This document shows positions 12,060 through 23,157 of a DNA stretch of 64,000 bases, piece by piece. The notes beneath the pieces were generated by a model. It was not told where the DNA came from. It saw only the letters and a list, made by a program, of their open reading frames with translations, and ran no database searches. The number at the start of each line of letters is the position of its first letter. Position 1 is the first letter of the stretch. The DNA comes from Filosporella fistucella. Its lineage: Eukaryota > Ascomycota > Leotiomycetes > Helotiales. The stretch spans positions 1,302,001 through 1,366,000 of the forward strand of contig JAQJZZ010000007.1 of assembly GCA_030077755.1 (NCBI GenBank), read 5' to 3'. The position numbers and the translations under genes are program-made.

Positions 12060-14869
12060 TTAGATATCATCATCTTCCTCCTCTACGGAGGGCTTGTTCC
12101 TGCCTTTGCTATCCAGAGTATTCAAGCTAATGGAGTCACTGTCGTCTCTCCCCCTCATTCCGATGGCCTGTCGTCCTGTGTCTGAACTCTCTAAAAATTC
12201 TCGCAATTTCTCTTTACCAATCTCCACTGCCTGTGCAGATGCTGCATTTGCCATCCGGAGCATTGGACCCCATAGATTAAGGGTGTAGGTCACGTACGCA
12301 GCAACCCCCAGAAGGATGAGGAAAATGAAATAGACCGGATTGCGCAAAACTATGCATTGTTAGTAAGCATAGAATATTGTATAGTCTATCACACTTACCA
12401 GCTACAATCTCATTCCACCCCAAAGCCAATAGTAGGCCGTAAAAGTATAATGGTACCTGAGCAACACCACCAATAGCACTTCGCTTCGCTTCCACGTATA
12501 CTCCATCGGCTGTCTTCTTGAATCTTACAACAAGATCTTGGCGCTTGGCTTCACTGAGAATGGTCATTTCTTCCTCCAGACTCTTTCCCTCATCTTCGTC
12601 CACACCACCAATTGGAGTCAGGTCCTCCTCGTCCTTGGAGTCCATATTTGCAGGTGCATTGCCAATGAATTCAAGCAAATCAGGAGGGGCGTAGGTTTCG
12701 GACAGCCTCAGCCGGGCGAGCAATGGTATGAGCGTAAGAGTGGAGTCTTTAGCCTTGGTGTACAACCCTTCGATATCATCTGTTGGACGCCAAATTCTAG
12801 GCACGCCAGCCTCATCGTACCTGAATTTGTCCTCGAAATTCTCTCGTAATTTGAGCAGAATATTGCCTTCCATGACTTCTTCATCAATCTTAGCCCTCAA
12901 CACCGCCCAGCTTTTCCGTCTCAGGCGCCATAAGCCGACCTCGATCTCATCTTGATCGGCGTCAAAGCTTTTGGCTCGTTCCACGAAACGAGTCCCTGCC
13001 TCCTTCACCGTGGCTATGAATAAACTCCAGATTCTATCCCATAAATCTTTCTCGGTTGCAGGTTTCTCGCCTGTTTCAGGGGCACCACTCCCACCACGTC
13101 CTGAACCTAATTTGTTGAATTCTAGTCCCACTGAGTCACCTAGTCTTGATCTGACCCATCTTTCAACTCGTGTAGCAAGTCGACGCATCTCCTCCTTCCG
13201 CAATAAACCACTGACCTCATCCAAGTCCTTCTCGTATAGATTGTACTGTTGCTTGAAGTTGCTCCATGGAACCCCTTCTATAGCAAGACTGCGGGCCTCG
13301 CTTTCGAATTGCTTAAGAGCAACTTTTTTCTCCCGATCCACTATATCGGCAAATTCGTAGGTGGCACCTTTCTTTTGTCCAGCTTTGACAGCAGCCGATA
13401 CCGCGTCGCTGAACGAGGATACTCCTGATTTGTGGGCGGCAGAGAGTTGTCCTTGGTATAAGGCTTTGAGCCTTACATCGACCTTACCCTCCAGCTCCAC
13501 TCGTTTTCGAGCATACACACCTTTGTGGTATCTGCTGGCCTCGAGTTCAAAAGCTTTAACGGCTTTCACCCTGGCGGTTTTTCCTGATGTGCCCAGATCT
13601 TTTAGCACAGTTGGCTTTCCGAGTCGTATGCCCTCAGCCTGCTTCTCTTCCAGTGGCTGAATGGCCACATCGAATGCTTCTAATACCTCACGCGATATTT
13701 CATCGCAACGGAATTGAGCCAAAAGCTCCTGCTGTGTTGGTAAATCCAAGTCTTTGTTGTTCACGATCTGATCCCAAACTCCTTCGGCATATACAGAAAA
13801 GCCATCCGCCGGGATTCGCCGGTGATATTCTGGAATGAAAACTCCGCCTTCGAATTCATGATCTGCATGGAGTCCGTGTTCCTTTGTCGTTCGATGCCCC
13901 ACCCTGAACCTCGTCCCAAGCTTCTCAACCTCAGTCAAGAACTTTTCTGGCTGTAAAATCTTATGTGGTAATGCTGCAAATGCAAAGTCAAAATAATCCT
14001 CTATTCGAGACTTTTCGAGCCCTTTGGGTTTTGAAAGACTAGACCAGATATTTGTTAAATCTGCTATAAGGGTATTGCGAAGATTAGCAAGTGGCGTTGT
14101 TCCTAAGTGATCTCGGATCACAAAGAATAGTAGGGACCGAGGATTCGATCTGAGACATGTTAGAAGCTTGTCGCGGGACACGGAACTTATGCATACTGCT
14201 TGTCTTTCAAGAAGAGCTGTAGGTTGACTTCAAAGACTGTCTTCAACAGTCCCATATTTGCACCCTGGTACAATCCAACCTGATGCTCCCAAATATTGAC
14301 GATTAGGACCTCGCTGGTGGCCAGCGCAAAAAGGGCACTCTTTCTCTCGAAGTCTTGATCCTCCCCACGTTCGCGACCATCAGTACCCTCTACATCCATA
14401 ACCAATATATTATCTGCCATCTTCTGTGGTTCGGGGATCTGAGGGCCCTCTCTTTTGTTCTTCGACATCCATATTCCTTTGGTGGTCTGTCGTCGCTCGG
14501 TCTCGGACATTACCCCAAAGGCGGTTCCAAATAGATGGTTTAGTAGGGTAGATTTGCCCGTCGATTGTGAACCAAAGACGGAAATGAGGTGGTAGTTGAA
14601 GCCAGATTGGGCGGTTTTAGTGAGTTGGAGGTAGGCATTCAAATGAGGGCTAGGATCCGTCAGTTCCGCCAGGTAATTGTGTGAAGTGGCACGTACTTGA
14701 ACTCCTTCTCGTCGTCGATAACTTGTATACCATTTTCGTACTGCTCTTTGGACGGCGCATCGCCAACTCCAGCAAAGTGCCCGTTCATTGTCATGACAGA
14801 AGGCGCCGTGGGAAATCTTGAAGCTGCAGAAGGTCGCCTTGACGAGTGTCCATTTGTTTGGGAGGCCAT
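12060..14869 (-). CDS. SEY1: ER membrane fusion GTPase Sey1 (RHD3/atlastin-like)
   Basis: Dynamin-like GTPase that drives homotypic fusion of ER tubules. Exons are 14869-14697, 14649-14197, 14149-12399 and 12349-12060, giving 888 aa. GTPase motifs are the P-loop GSQSTGKS at residues 84-91, [20 protein letters not shown] (switch and DxxG), and [11 protein letters not shown] (the RD motif). A long helical bundle follows. Near the C-terminus are two hydrophobic segments forming a hairpin, about 773-793 and 796-820, split by the last intron. A cytosolic acidic tail ends the protein. Introns are 47-49 bases. It is divergent from the permease gene across about 1 kb. Confidence 0.95.
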
Positions 14870-15865
14870 GGTAACAAGGCGGGAAACGTCCTAGTTTAAA
14901 GAATGTTGAGCCTGTGACGTTGGATATGGTGGTGTGCCTGTGCCCCTTGTCCACACCTATCGAATTATTTGGCTATTCAAGTCGATGAAATCAAAGTCCG
15001 ATGATTACCCACTACTGTACCCACTCTGCTTGTTCGGGACTAGAATGCACGTGATAATCTCTCCTGAGCTGGGTCTTGCCCATTAAACCTGAATGGCCTC
15101 GGGATCAGCTGTCAATGGCTGTCATTGGCCAGGCTTTTGAAGGTTGGCAAAAGCTTGACTCCAAACAGTCGCGACTTTGTTACTTGTTTATGGAATATCG
15201 TGTTATCTGGAATAACTTCCGATTATTATTGTAACATTGCATGGTATTTGTAGCCCGAGCACTGGGATCTCGCTATCATATCGGTCAAATTCCTAAGTTC
15301 GGTTATGCATATCACCTCATGAGTCAAGAACATTCCTTCCAGTCTTCACCTTCATTCACGGTTTCCTGCCCATGATTCAACAAACAAATATTACACATAG
15401 CCGGTCAAATGCAATGACCCTTTCAGGCCACGAATGATGCTGTTGATACCCCTCCCGAATTTTGATTGTTCCGGTAGAGCAACGTCAATGGCTGATCGCC
15501 AAGGAGTGTTCCCTTTTAGTGGCAAGTGTTACGTTATAACAGAGTTCACGGCCTCCGCTTTTCTCTATCCAGGCCTCCCATGAACTTTTGACAGGTACCT
15601 TTGACACAAGACCCATCTCTATCATCCCGACCTCTGCATCCCGATATTTACACGTTATCCGATATCTACTGCTGTCCGGGCTGGAAGTACCTAGGAAACG
15701 GTCATGGGGTATATAGATAGCGTTTGATCCCCCGAGTCTAAGAATCCTGTTTGGAAGTTTCCTCTCTTAGTTTCCTTTCTCCCCCTATCACGCCCGGATT
15801 GTTTGTACAGATAGATCAGATTCATTTTGATACCATCTGAAGAGCCTCGATCTCATCCGTCAAAA
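14870..15865. promoter_or_regulatory. divergent SEY1/permease promoter with GATA sites
   Basis: No gene is seen. HGATAR sequences (either strand) occur at 15203-15208, 15273-15278, 15619-15624, 15715-15720, 15785-15790 and 15809-15814, four of them within 250 bases of the permease ATG. Such sites bind AreA/NIT2-type nitrogen regulators. A TATATA sequence near 15710 could serve as a TATA box. Confidence 0.5.
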
Positions 15866-17680
15866 ATGCCAGGGAGTTTTGCCCATGATGGCGCTGCCAA
15901 AAATGCAGACGTCGTCCTTGAGAATATGGGTTACAAGAGCGAGCTTCCTAGATCTTTGAGTATGATGAGTATATTGGGTTTATCTTTTGCAATTATGGCT
16001 GTGCCATTTGTAAGTAAAGAAACTTTGTAGCTGCAATGTGGCAATGAATCTAAGCTCACCGAACTTAGGGTCTTAGTACAACAATGTACATTTCCTTGAC
16101 TGATGGACAATCGGTTACAGTGCTCTGTAAGTTCTCACCAGCTTTAACGCCGGGCTATTTCTGACTCGATCCACAGATGGCTGGATATTTGTCTCGATAA
16201 TCTCCCTTAGCATTGCTGCCTCTCTGGCCGAAATCTGCGCTGTGTATCCGACATCTGGTGGTGTATACTATTGGAGTGCTATGCTCAGCACCAGGAAATA
16301 TGCTCCAATTGTCTCCTGGATCACTGGCTGGCTGACACTGGTAAGAAAGCACTGTTCACACCTTAGTCTACTCACTTATGATCGCAGGTTGGAAACTGGA
16401 CGGTAACTTTGAGTATCAATTTTTCGGGTGCTCAATTGATTCTATCTGCCATTACTCTCTGGAAAGAGGATTTTGCTGCCACTCAATGGCAAACAGTGCT
16501 GATGTTCTGGGCTGTCATGGCGGTTGCTTTTTCGGTCAACGTCTTCGGTGCCAAGTACCTCGATCTGATTAACAAGATTTGTATTTACTGGACAGGTGCC
16601 TCTGTTATCATCATTGTCGTTACAGTTCTGGTCATGTCCGATAATCGACGCAGTGCTGAATTTGTTTTCTCTCACTTCGATGCCTCTGAGAGTGGCTGGC
16701 CTTCTGGATGGGCTTGGTTCGTTGGTCTGCTCCAGGCAGCCTATACCTTGACGGGTTATGGCATGGTTGCTGCCATGTGCGAGGAAGTTCAAATGCCGGA
16801 GAGAGAAGTGCCGCGGGCGATGGTCCTTTCAGTGGCTGCGGCTGGTATCACTGGTATCATTTACCTAATTCCAATCTTGTTTGTCCTTCCTGATGTCAAG
16901 CTCTTGTTGAGTGTTGCCAACGGACAACCAATTGGTCTCGTCTTCAAGATTGCTACAGGATCTGCTGGAGGTGGTTTCGCACTACTGTTTTTGATCCTCG
17001 GAATCTTGTTTTTCGCAGGTGTTGGTGCACTCACAGCAGCAAGCAGATGCACCTACGCCTTTGCTCGCGATGGAGCAATACCTGGATCTCGTCTCTGGTC
17101 TCGTGTTGACAAACGTTTCGAAATTCCACTTTTGGGCTTGACTTTATCTACTATCATTGACTGTCTCTTGGGCTGCATTGTAAGATTAGGAAAGTTCCTC
17201 CGACATTGATAAGAGCTAACTTCGATACAGTATTTTGGCTCTACTTCAGCTTTCAATGCATTTACTGGAGTAGCAACTATTTGTCTCTCAGTCTCTTATG
17301 GTATTCCAATTCTTGTCTCAGTTATTCGTGGACGAAAGGCAGTGCGCCATTCTACATTTTCACTAGGAAAATTCGGTTTTTTTATCAACATATGTACGAT
17401 TATATGGATTGCTCTGGCTATCGTCCTCTTTTGCATGCCGACAGCCATCCCCGTAACCACAATTTCGATGAACTATGCTTCGGTCGTTTTTGCAGGATTT
17501 GCAACAATAAGTTTTGTTTGGTATATTATTCGAGGAAGAAAAGCTTTCACTGGACCGCCTGTGCCTGCAGATGTTGAGCCAGAGCATGATGGACAAGTCG
17601 TAGGAGGAACTCTTGGACGGGTAACAACTGAGGGGGAGAAAACCCTCAACGGAAGTGATAAACCAAAAGGTGATAAGTAG
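15866..17680 (+). CDS. APC-superfamily amino acid/choline/GABA-type permease
   Basis: Plasma-membrane or vacuolar uptake carrier of the fungal ACT family (Hnm1, Uga4, GabA relatives). Exons 15866-16009, 16069-16126, 16177-16340, 16388-17179 and 17231-17680 give 535 aa with about 12 hydrophobic segments. Signatures include the N-terminal SMMSILGLSFAIMAVPFGLS, SLAEICAVYPTSGGVYYWSA, the central TGYGMVAAMCEEVQMPEREVPRAM, and the loop SRCTYAFARDGAIPGS. The start is the ATG at 15866. An in-frame TTG 39 bases upstream is not a plausible eukaryotic start. Substrate cannot be told from sequence: choline, GABA, polyamine or biotin-precursor carriers all belong here. GATA sites upstream suggest nitrogen control. 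Confidence 0.9.
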
Positions 17681-18597
17681 ATCCCTTATTGGGATGGACT
17701 ATATGTATACTAGAGGAGTAAGGAAAATTGAAGTCAAGAAGGAGGATAATCGATATCTGTCCGCTAATGACCTGGTTTACTCGAAATATAGCGGTCACAG
17801 CACTACCTTTCGAAATGTCAATGAACATGCTAGGCCACTTTAAAAAATAAAAAAAATTTCCATCGTACTCTCCACGTCTTTCTCGATTTTCTGGTTAGCG
17901 TCCTTCCGCTTTGAGCTCTTCCTATAATGTGAACAGTACTGAGGGGAGATTAAGACAATAGAGCCGCTCTTCTGGCCGCTTCTGGTACTATTTGGGCGAA
18001 GCTGTGCCATATAATCAAAGGTCAAACTTTAGTCAATTATAACCTACATATCCTTCTTGGTCTCTGTAATTCAATGTCGATAAAACATTCATTCAATTGT
18101 TACGTTAGGTTGCGGCAGCTTGAACCGTTTCATATTTTTTGCAAACAGTGTGATGCCCTCCCTGTCTTTTTCTTCTAAATCTATGGCAATTGATAATGCG
18201 ATATCCTGCGAACTATGGACTCATAGAACTCGAAACGTGGTGCGAGCTGTCATTCCCTGTAAAATTATAGGAATTGAGGGGTTCTGAAGTCATGATATCA
18301 AAGTTGCCTGTTGCTGCTCGGAAAGAGGGCGAAGTGGATTGTTTGCCTATTGAGTTGTTGCTTTGGCTGAAATCTGGGAGCTGTTGTAGATTGGCTAAGG
18401 TCTGATGAAATTACTACTTGCAAAGAGACAATGAGACAAAATTGAGACAGTGACTTGCATTTGATAGCACGAAAGCATATCACTTTACTAATTCTGCGCA
18501 AAACGTGTTTCGACATCGACGATAAGCTATGGTACCTTTGAGCATATTTTGCCTATGCTCTTGTGAAACATGATTGATCGAGGACATATATTTAAGT
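17681..18597. other. convergent intergenic region, AT-leaning
   Basis: About 900 bases between converging genes, with A/T runs near 17840-17860. Short frames of up to 72 codons have no recognisable content. I see no gene or structured element. Confidence 0.4.
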
Positions 18598-19437
18598 CTA
18601 TGCCGTCTTCGAAGCCATCTCGGCATCTCGAAGCTTCTTCCTCTTCCTCTTCTCTCTTTTTTTGATCTTCTTGCGCTCCTTTGCATCCATACTCGGTTCC
18701 GCGACCGACGTCCCGTTTGTCATCGACTCATCGCCAGGAGCATCGTCCATTTCTTCGTCCGAGAAACGTCCGTTCGTGGCGACATTGATTTTGGGGGTAG
18801 AAAGATATCCGACTGCGTGCGTGCTGTGGTTCTTTTCGGGGTGTTCTGCCTTCTTTTCTGGTCCTGTAGCCTTAGACTTGATGCTCTGATTGTACTCTAG
18901 AGCAGAGCTTATGCTGCCTTCGATATTGACTTCAGATGATGCATGGTCCTTAGCTCGTCGAACGAGCTCACCCTTCTTCGCTATTTTCAACTTCTTCGCC
19001 CTGCCTAGTCCAGAACGTCCCTGTTCCTCATCGCTGCTATCGTGATTGAGAGCTCGCTTTGCGCTGGCAGCCTTTTCGTCCGCATCCCGTGCCTTACTTG
19101 CTTTAAGTCCTTTCGTAGGGAAGAATTTTGCTCGAAGCGCTTTCTTATTGCGTTCTTCGTCACCCACAAGATACTCTGCTGGAATGGATGCACCGACTCC
19201 AAGATAAGGAGGCTGGGGTTGGAAAAGAAGCGCATCCTCTGCGTCAAGCTCTTCATCCGTTTTTCTAGGCTGGTCTGCAATGGCAGATTTGGACATCCAT
19301 GATTCCACAAGAGCTTCCCGCCTCGCCATGGCAACAGCAATGCGATTTAAGATCACATCGCAGTCTTTTTTGGGGTCGTAGGGGCGCTGGACCTCCTCCT
19401 CGTCATGTCTCTCTGCTTCAGCCTTGCCGTTCTCCAT
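18598..19437 (-). CDS. Lys-rich nuclear-type protein, possibly DUF3245 family
   Basis: Single exon, 279 aa. The N-terminal third carries a conserved-looking segment (DCDVILNRIAVAMARREALVES) followed by a proline-flanked YLGVGASIPAEYLV block. The middle is charged. The C-terminus is a dense basic run (KERKKIKKREKRKRKK) that looks like a nuclear or nucleolar localisation signal. The N-terminal pattern reminds me of the fungal DUF3245 family, whose function is not known to me, but I could not confirm membership. It is divergent from the succinyl-CoA ligase gene with only 254 bases between start codons, so the two probably share promoter DNA. Confidence 0.75.
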   Translation of the reverse strand: MENGKAEAERHDEEEVQRPYDPKKDCDVILNRIAVAMARREALVESWMSKSAIADQPRKTDEELDAEDALLFQPQPPYLGVGASIPAEYLVGDEERNKKALRAKFFPTKGLKASKARDADEKAASAKRALNHDSSDEEQGRSGLGRAKKLKIAKKGELVRRAKDHASSEVNIEGSISSALEYNQSIKSKATGPEKKAEHPEKNHSTHAVGYLSTPKINVATNGRFSDEEMDDAPGDESMTNGTSVAEPSMDAKERKKIKKREKRKRKKLRDAEMASKTA

Positions 19438-19691
19438 AGTGCGTTAAATTGAGGTTTCCTCAGAGGATGCGATCGTAGGTTAAGTCTCTCTAAAGTAAAT
19501 CGCAGAATAAATTTTGGCAGCCGCGTCGCGAGAATATTTTTGCACGTGAACATGCAGTTCCGACACAACTCGGCTATCGTAGAAATAGCTCTCTGTCCGG
19601 ATTGTATCGGGGCCAAGGAACTTTGACAACTTAAAATACTCTTTTCTTCTTCAATTGACGGCTTTGTGTCTTCTAAACACTTCCCGTCAGA

Positions 19692-21182
19692 ATGTTCAAG
19701 CTCGCGCGTAGTCGGCCATTTGCCGCTGCTCTTAAGCCCAGCAAAGTATGTTACTCTCCGCAAGTTATTTCAAAGGGTGATAATTTAACAAGCTCCAGGT
19801 CTATTCCTCTTCGCGATTGGCAGGCGTTGCACAGCAAAAGAGAGCTTTGAGCATACATGAGTATCTTTCTGCAGATCTTTTGAGAAAGGTATATTACCTG
19901 CTCCCTTCATTCGTGTTTCTGGACACTGATCCGATTATAGTATGGCATAGGCGTTCCCCAAGGCTCAGTTGCAAGCACAGCAGCCGAAGCCGAAGCCATT
20001 GCTAAGGAGATCGGTGGTGATGATATGGTCATCAAGGCACAAGTCTTGGCTGGCGGTAGAGGAAAGGGCACATTCGACAATGGCTTGAAAGGAGGTGTTC
20101 GTGTTATCTACTCTCCAACAGAAGCAAGGATGTTCGCGGACCAAATGATCGGACACAAGCTTGTCACGAAGCAAACAGGCGCTCAAGGTCGTCTTTGCAA
20201 CTCTGTATACATCTGCGAGCGCAAATTTGCGCGCAGAGAATTCTATCTTGCTATCTTGATGGACCGGGCATCCCAGGGCCCAGTGATCGTGTCCTCCTCA
20301 CAGGGAGGTATGGATATCGAAACTGTCGCCAAGGAGAACCCAAGCGCTATCACAACCACTTACATTGATATCCACAAAGGTGTTACCGACGAAATTGCGC
20401 GAAAGATTGCAACTGATCTCGGTTTCAGCGAACAATGCATCGAGGATGCCAGGGATACTATCCAAAAACTATACAAAGTCTTCATGGAGAAGGATGCCAC
20501 TCAAATTGAGATCAACCCTCTCTCTGAAACCTCTGACCACAAAGTTCTCGCTATGGATGCCAAACTTGGTTTTGATGACAACGCAGAATTCCGTCAAAAG
20601 GAGATCTTCTCATGGCGCGATACCACCCAAGAAGATGCTGACGAAGTCCGCGCTGCTGAGTCCGGCTTGAACTTCATCAAGCTTGGAGGTGATATCGGAT
20701 GCTTGGTTAACGGTGCTGGTCTCGCCATGGCCACTATGGACATTATCAAGCTCAATGGAGGCGAGCCAGCAAATTTCCTTGATGTTGGAGGTGGAGCTAC
20801 ACCCCAGGCTATCAAGGAGGCATTCACCCTCATAACAAGTGACCCTAAAGTCACTGCCATCTTTGTCAACATTTTCGGAGGTATTGTTCGATGTGATGCT
20901 ATCGCACAGGGACTTATCAGCGTCGTTGAGAGCATGAACCTCCGTATTCCTATCATCGCCAGATTGCAAGGCACAAATATGGAGGCGGCACACAAATTGA
21001 TCAACGAAGCTGGTCTCAAGATCTTCTCCATTGATGATTTGCAAAGCGCCGCCGAGAAGGCTGTGCAGTTTTCGAAAGTTGTAAAGATGGGTACGTTGTC
21101 CCCCCCTGCATTGTTCCGTACCACACTAACATACCTAGCTCGTGAAATTGATGTTGGTGTCGAATTTTCTCTGGGTATTTGA
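19692..21182 (+). CDS. LSC2: succinyl-CoA ligase beta subunit, mitochondrial
   Basis: Beta subunit of succinyl-CoA synthetase in the TCA cycle. It makes succinate, CoA and ATP (or GTP) from succinyl-CoA. Exons 19692-19745, 19799-19888, 19941-21090 and 21139-21182 give 445 aa. The N-terminus (MFKLARSRPFAAALKPSK) is basic and Ser/Ala-rich, a mitochondrial presequence. LSIHEYLSADLLRKYGIGVP opens the mature enzyme. The ATP-grasp region has KAQVLAGGRGKGTF and the Mg2+ site region EINPLSET. The CoA-ligase domain has NGAGLAMATMD, FLDVGGGA and the glycine-rich NIFGGIVRCD. All match the family. Nucleotide specificity is not clear from sequence alone. Confidence 0.95.
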
Positions 21183-22036
21183 GCGGTTGTGAAGCATTGA
21201 TGCGGCTCCTTGTGTATTGATTCCCTCTACCTTAGATGATAGGTTGAGTATGTATAATGCATCCAGTACTTTTGCCATGAGCACTGAGTTCATCTTGGAT
21301 GGTGTTCTGGATTGATAAATGTTTACGGCAAATTTGAATTTCGGGGCAAGGTACCCGGTATTTCATTATCATATCGAGGGCAGTCCTTCAATTCTAGTCG
21401 TTGACCTTCGCGGAAATGGCCGATTCACGTCATTGGGCTCTGCTACGTAGTGGACTTTTAGTCTGAGCTTTCTTCAAGTCACAGGGTAGTGTCGATCCAC
21501 CCAAGGGATCCTTATTTCTTTAGAGGTGTAACTTTATAGTGAGTCATCTCTGGAAATCCTCCTAATTTATCGGCTGAGGTGCATCACATGACCGTCTCTC
21601 GATCAGGCAACACCCCCTTATTGAAACGAAGGAACATCACGAGATGATTCATTAGCTTGAATCAATATCACTTCAGTTGGTGTTGATCATATAAGTAGTG
21701 GTCTAGTCAGACAGGTACGAGGTAAAAAGCAGTATGTTTCACTCTGTGTGCTATCCATGCCTTATATTCATTCCACTGTGCAAAGCTCCTATTATCTCAA
21801 GAAAAGATGTATAGCCAATGCCATGGAAACATATCGAAAACGTGTTTTACCTTCTCTCTTCAAGGTGTGCAACGACATGTCTCAGATGGGAATCAGTCCA
21901 TTGTGCTGCAATATATTCACACTTTTACCCACAGATCCTCGCACGCAATCTTTGGGGTGTTTGAATCAGGGCTCAATCTTGCAGGTTACATGGCCAGCAT
22001 GTCGCTTCTCAGCAAGATACTGATTCAGTCACAGTA
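21183..22036. other. intergenic region with no supported gene
   Basis: 3' flank of LSC2 and upstream DNA of the next reading frame. Overlapping frames of 76-91 codons near 21750-22040 have no recognisable content. Confidence 0.4.
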
Positions 22037-22726
22037 ATGGTACATAGTCTGGCATATATAACTTTGGCTCGCCCAATACAATCGTATCTTTCGCCTGTAT
22101 CTCCTCCCAGTGGAAAGTCTCCCGATCAGATTTCGGAACGTGATTCAGCCCCAGAAAGGGAAGAAATGGACTGGCAAACTGGTACCAACCCGAACCTACC
22201 ATTTGAAGGAAGCTTTGCCAGGGTTTTCCACGATCCACTACAACCACCTCAACCGCCCACTCGTTCTACTGCCCGAAAAACTCCTACAGCATACTTTCTC
22301 GAGCAAGCCAATTTCTATGCCGAAAATCTTGGGCCTGATCCGTTCGCTACTGAGCCTGAGGTCGTTCAGCCTAGGCCCTTGAAGATTGCTGCCCTCTGTA
22401 TTCTCAAAGCGTTGCAATTAATCTTTCTGACGGCCAAACATTTTTGCTCTTCCTCACTATCGCCACTTTTGCAGCTCCCACTATTTGTTGTTCAGGGGGG
22501 TATCATCAAGCCGCTGAATGCAGTTTGCAAGCTCATCGCATCCATCGAGTGGGAAGTGTTCGTTGCGCTGGCGGTGGCCTCGCAGATTACCAAGTACATT
22601 CCCGGTGTTGGTAGCAAGGTGGCAGAAGAAATTCCAGTAGAAGAGCCTGTCTACAAAATTTTGATTGCACAGGGACGATCTATCGGAACCGGTGCTGTGT
22701 ATCGAGCAAATTATGGTCGATACTAG
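22037..22726 (+). CDS. uncharacterised protein with hydrophobic segments
   Basis: Single open frame of 229 aa that I do not recognise. The first 100 residues are polar and Pro-rich. An internal Met at residue 44, before DWQTGTNPNLPFEGSFARVF, could be the true start because the following part looks more conserved. Two to three hydrophobic stretches follow (ALCILKALQLIFLTAKHF, LLQLPLFVVQGGII, VFVALAVASQITKYIPGVG), suggesting a membrane hairpin. The C-terminus is short and polar. Codon pattern and the ordered N-polar/C-hydrophobic layout argue for a real gene. No splice site is needed. Confidence 0.6.
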   Translation: MVHSLAYITLARPIQSYLSPVSPPSGKSPDQISERDSAPEREEMDWQTGTNPNLPFEGSFARVFHDPLQPPQPPTRSTARKTPTAYFLEQANFYAENLGPDPFATEPEVVQPRPLKIAALCILKALQLIFLTAKHFCSSSLSPLLQLPLFVVQGGIIKPLNAVCKLIASIEWEVFVALAVASQITKYIPGVGSKVAEEIPVEEPVYKILIAQGRSIGTGAVYRANYGRY

Positions 22727-23157
22727 TCACTGGGTAGGAATTCATGCTTTGAAATGGAGTTTGTGGTGTTAGGGCTGAAATCTGGTAGAGCTTTACAGCG
22801 TGATAGTGTTTCTTATCTCACGAGTAGAGAGGTTATGGTTGCTTTCAGCAGTTTCAGCATACCAGCCTCAACTAAGATAGACATTTTGCTCGGTATGATA
22901 CATTTATTTTTGCTTTCGGTGTGGACAGTTTCAGCAGTCACAAAAACATGCACGCTTATCTCAAGATGCTATCATGCCTGTTGGGTTTAAATTATTCTCA
23001 TTATTTCATAAGTCATTTAACATTAAGTGCCGATACGTTGAAAAGGGTCTCATACGGCCAATTACGCTCTCGCTCCCAAGTCAAAATTACCCGTGCTAAA
23101 AGGCTTGCATTAGTAGAAATCAACTTTGCCTATCAAGCCCAGACCCTCCCACTTAAA
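22727..23157. other. convergent intergenic region
   Basis: Short AT-leaning spacer between two converging uncharacterised genes. Nothing further is seen. Confidence 0.4.

Noticed and set aside
15827..15865. N-terminal extension of the permease from position 15827
   Set aside because: It starts at TTG. The first ATG in frame is at 15866 and fits the family N-terminus.
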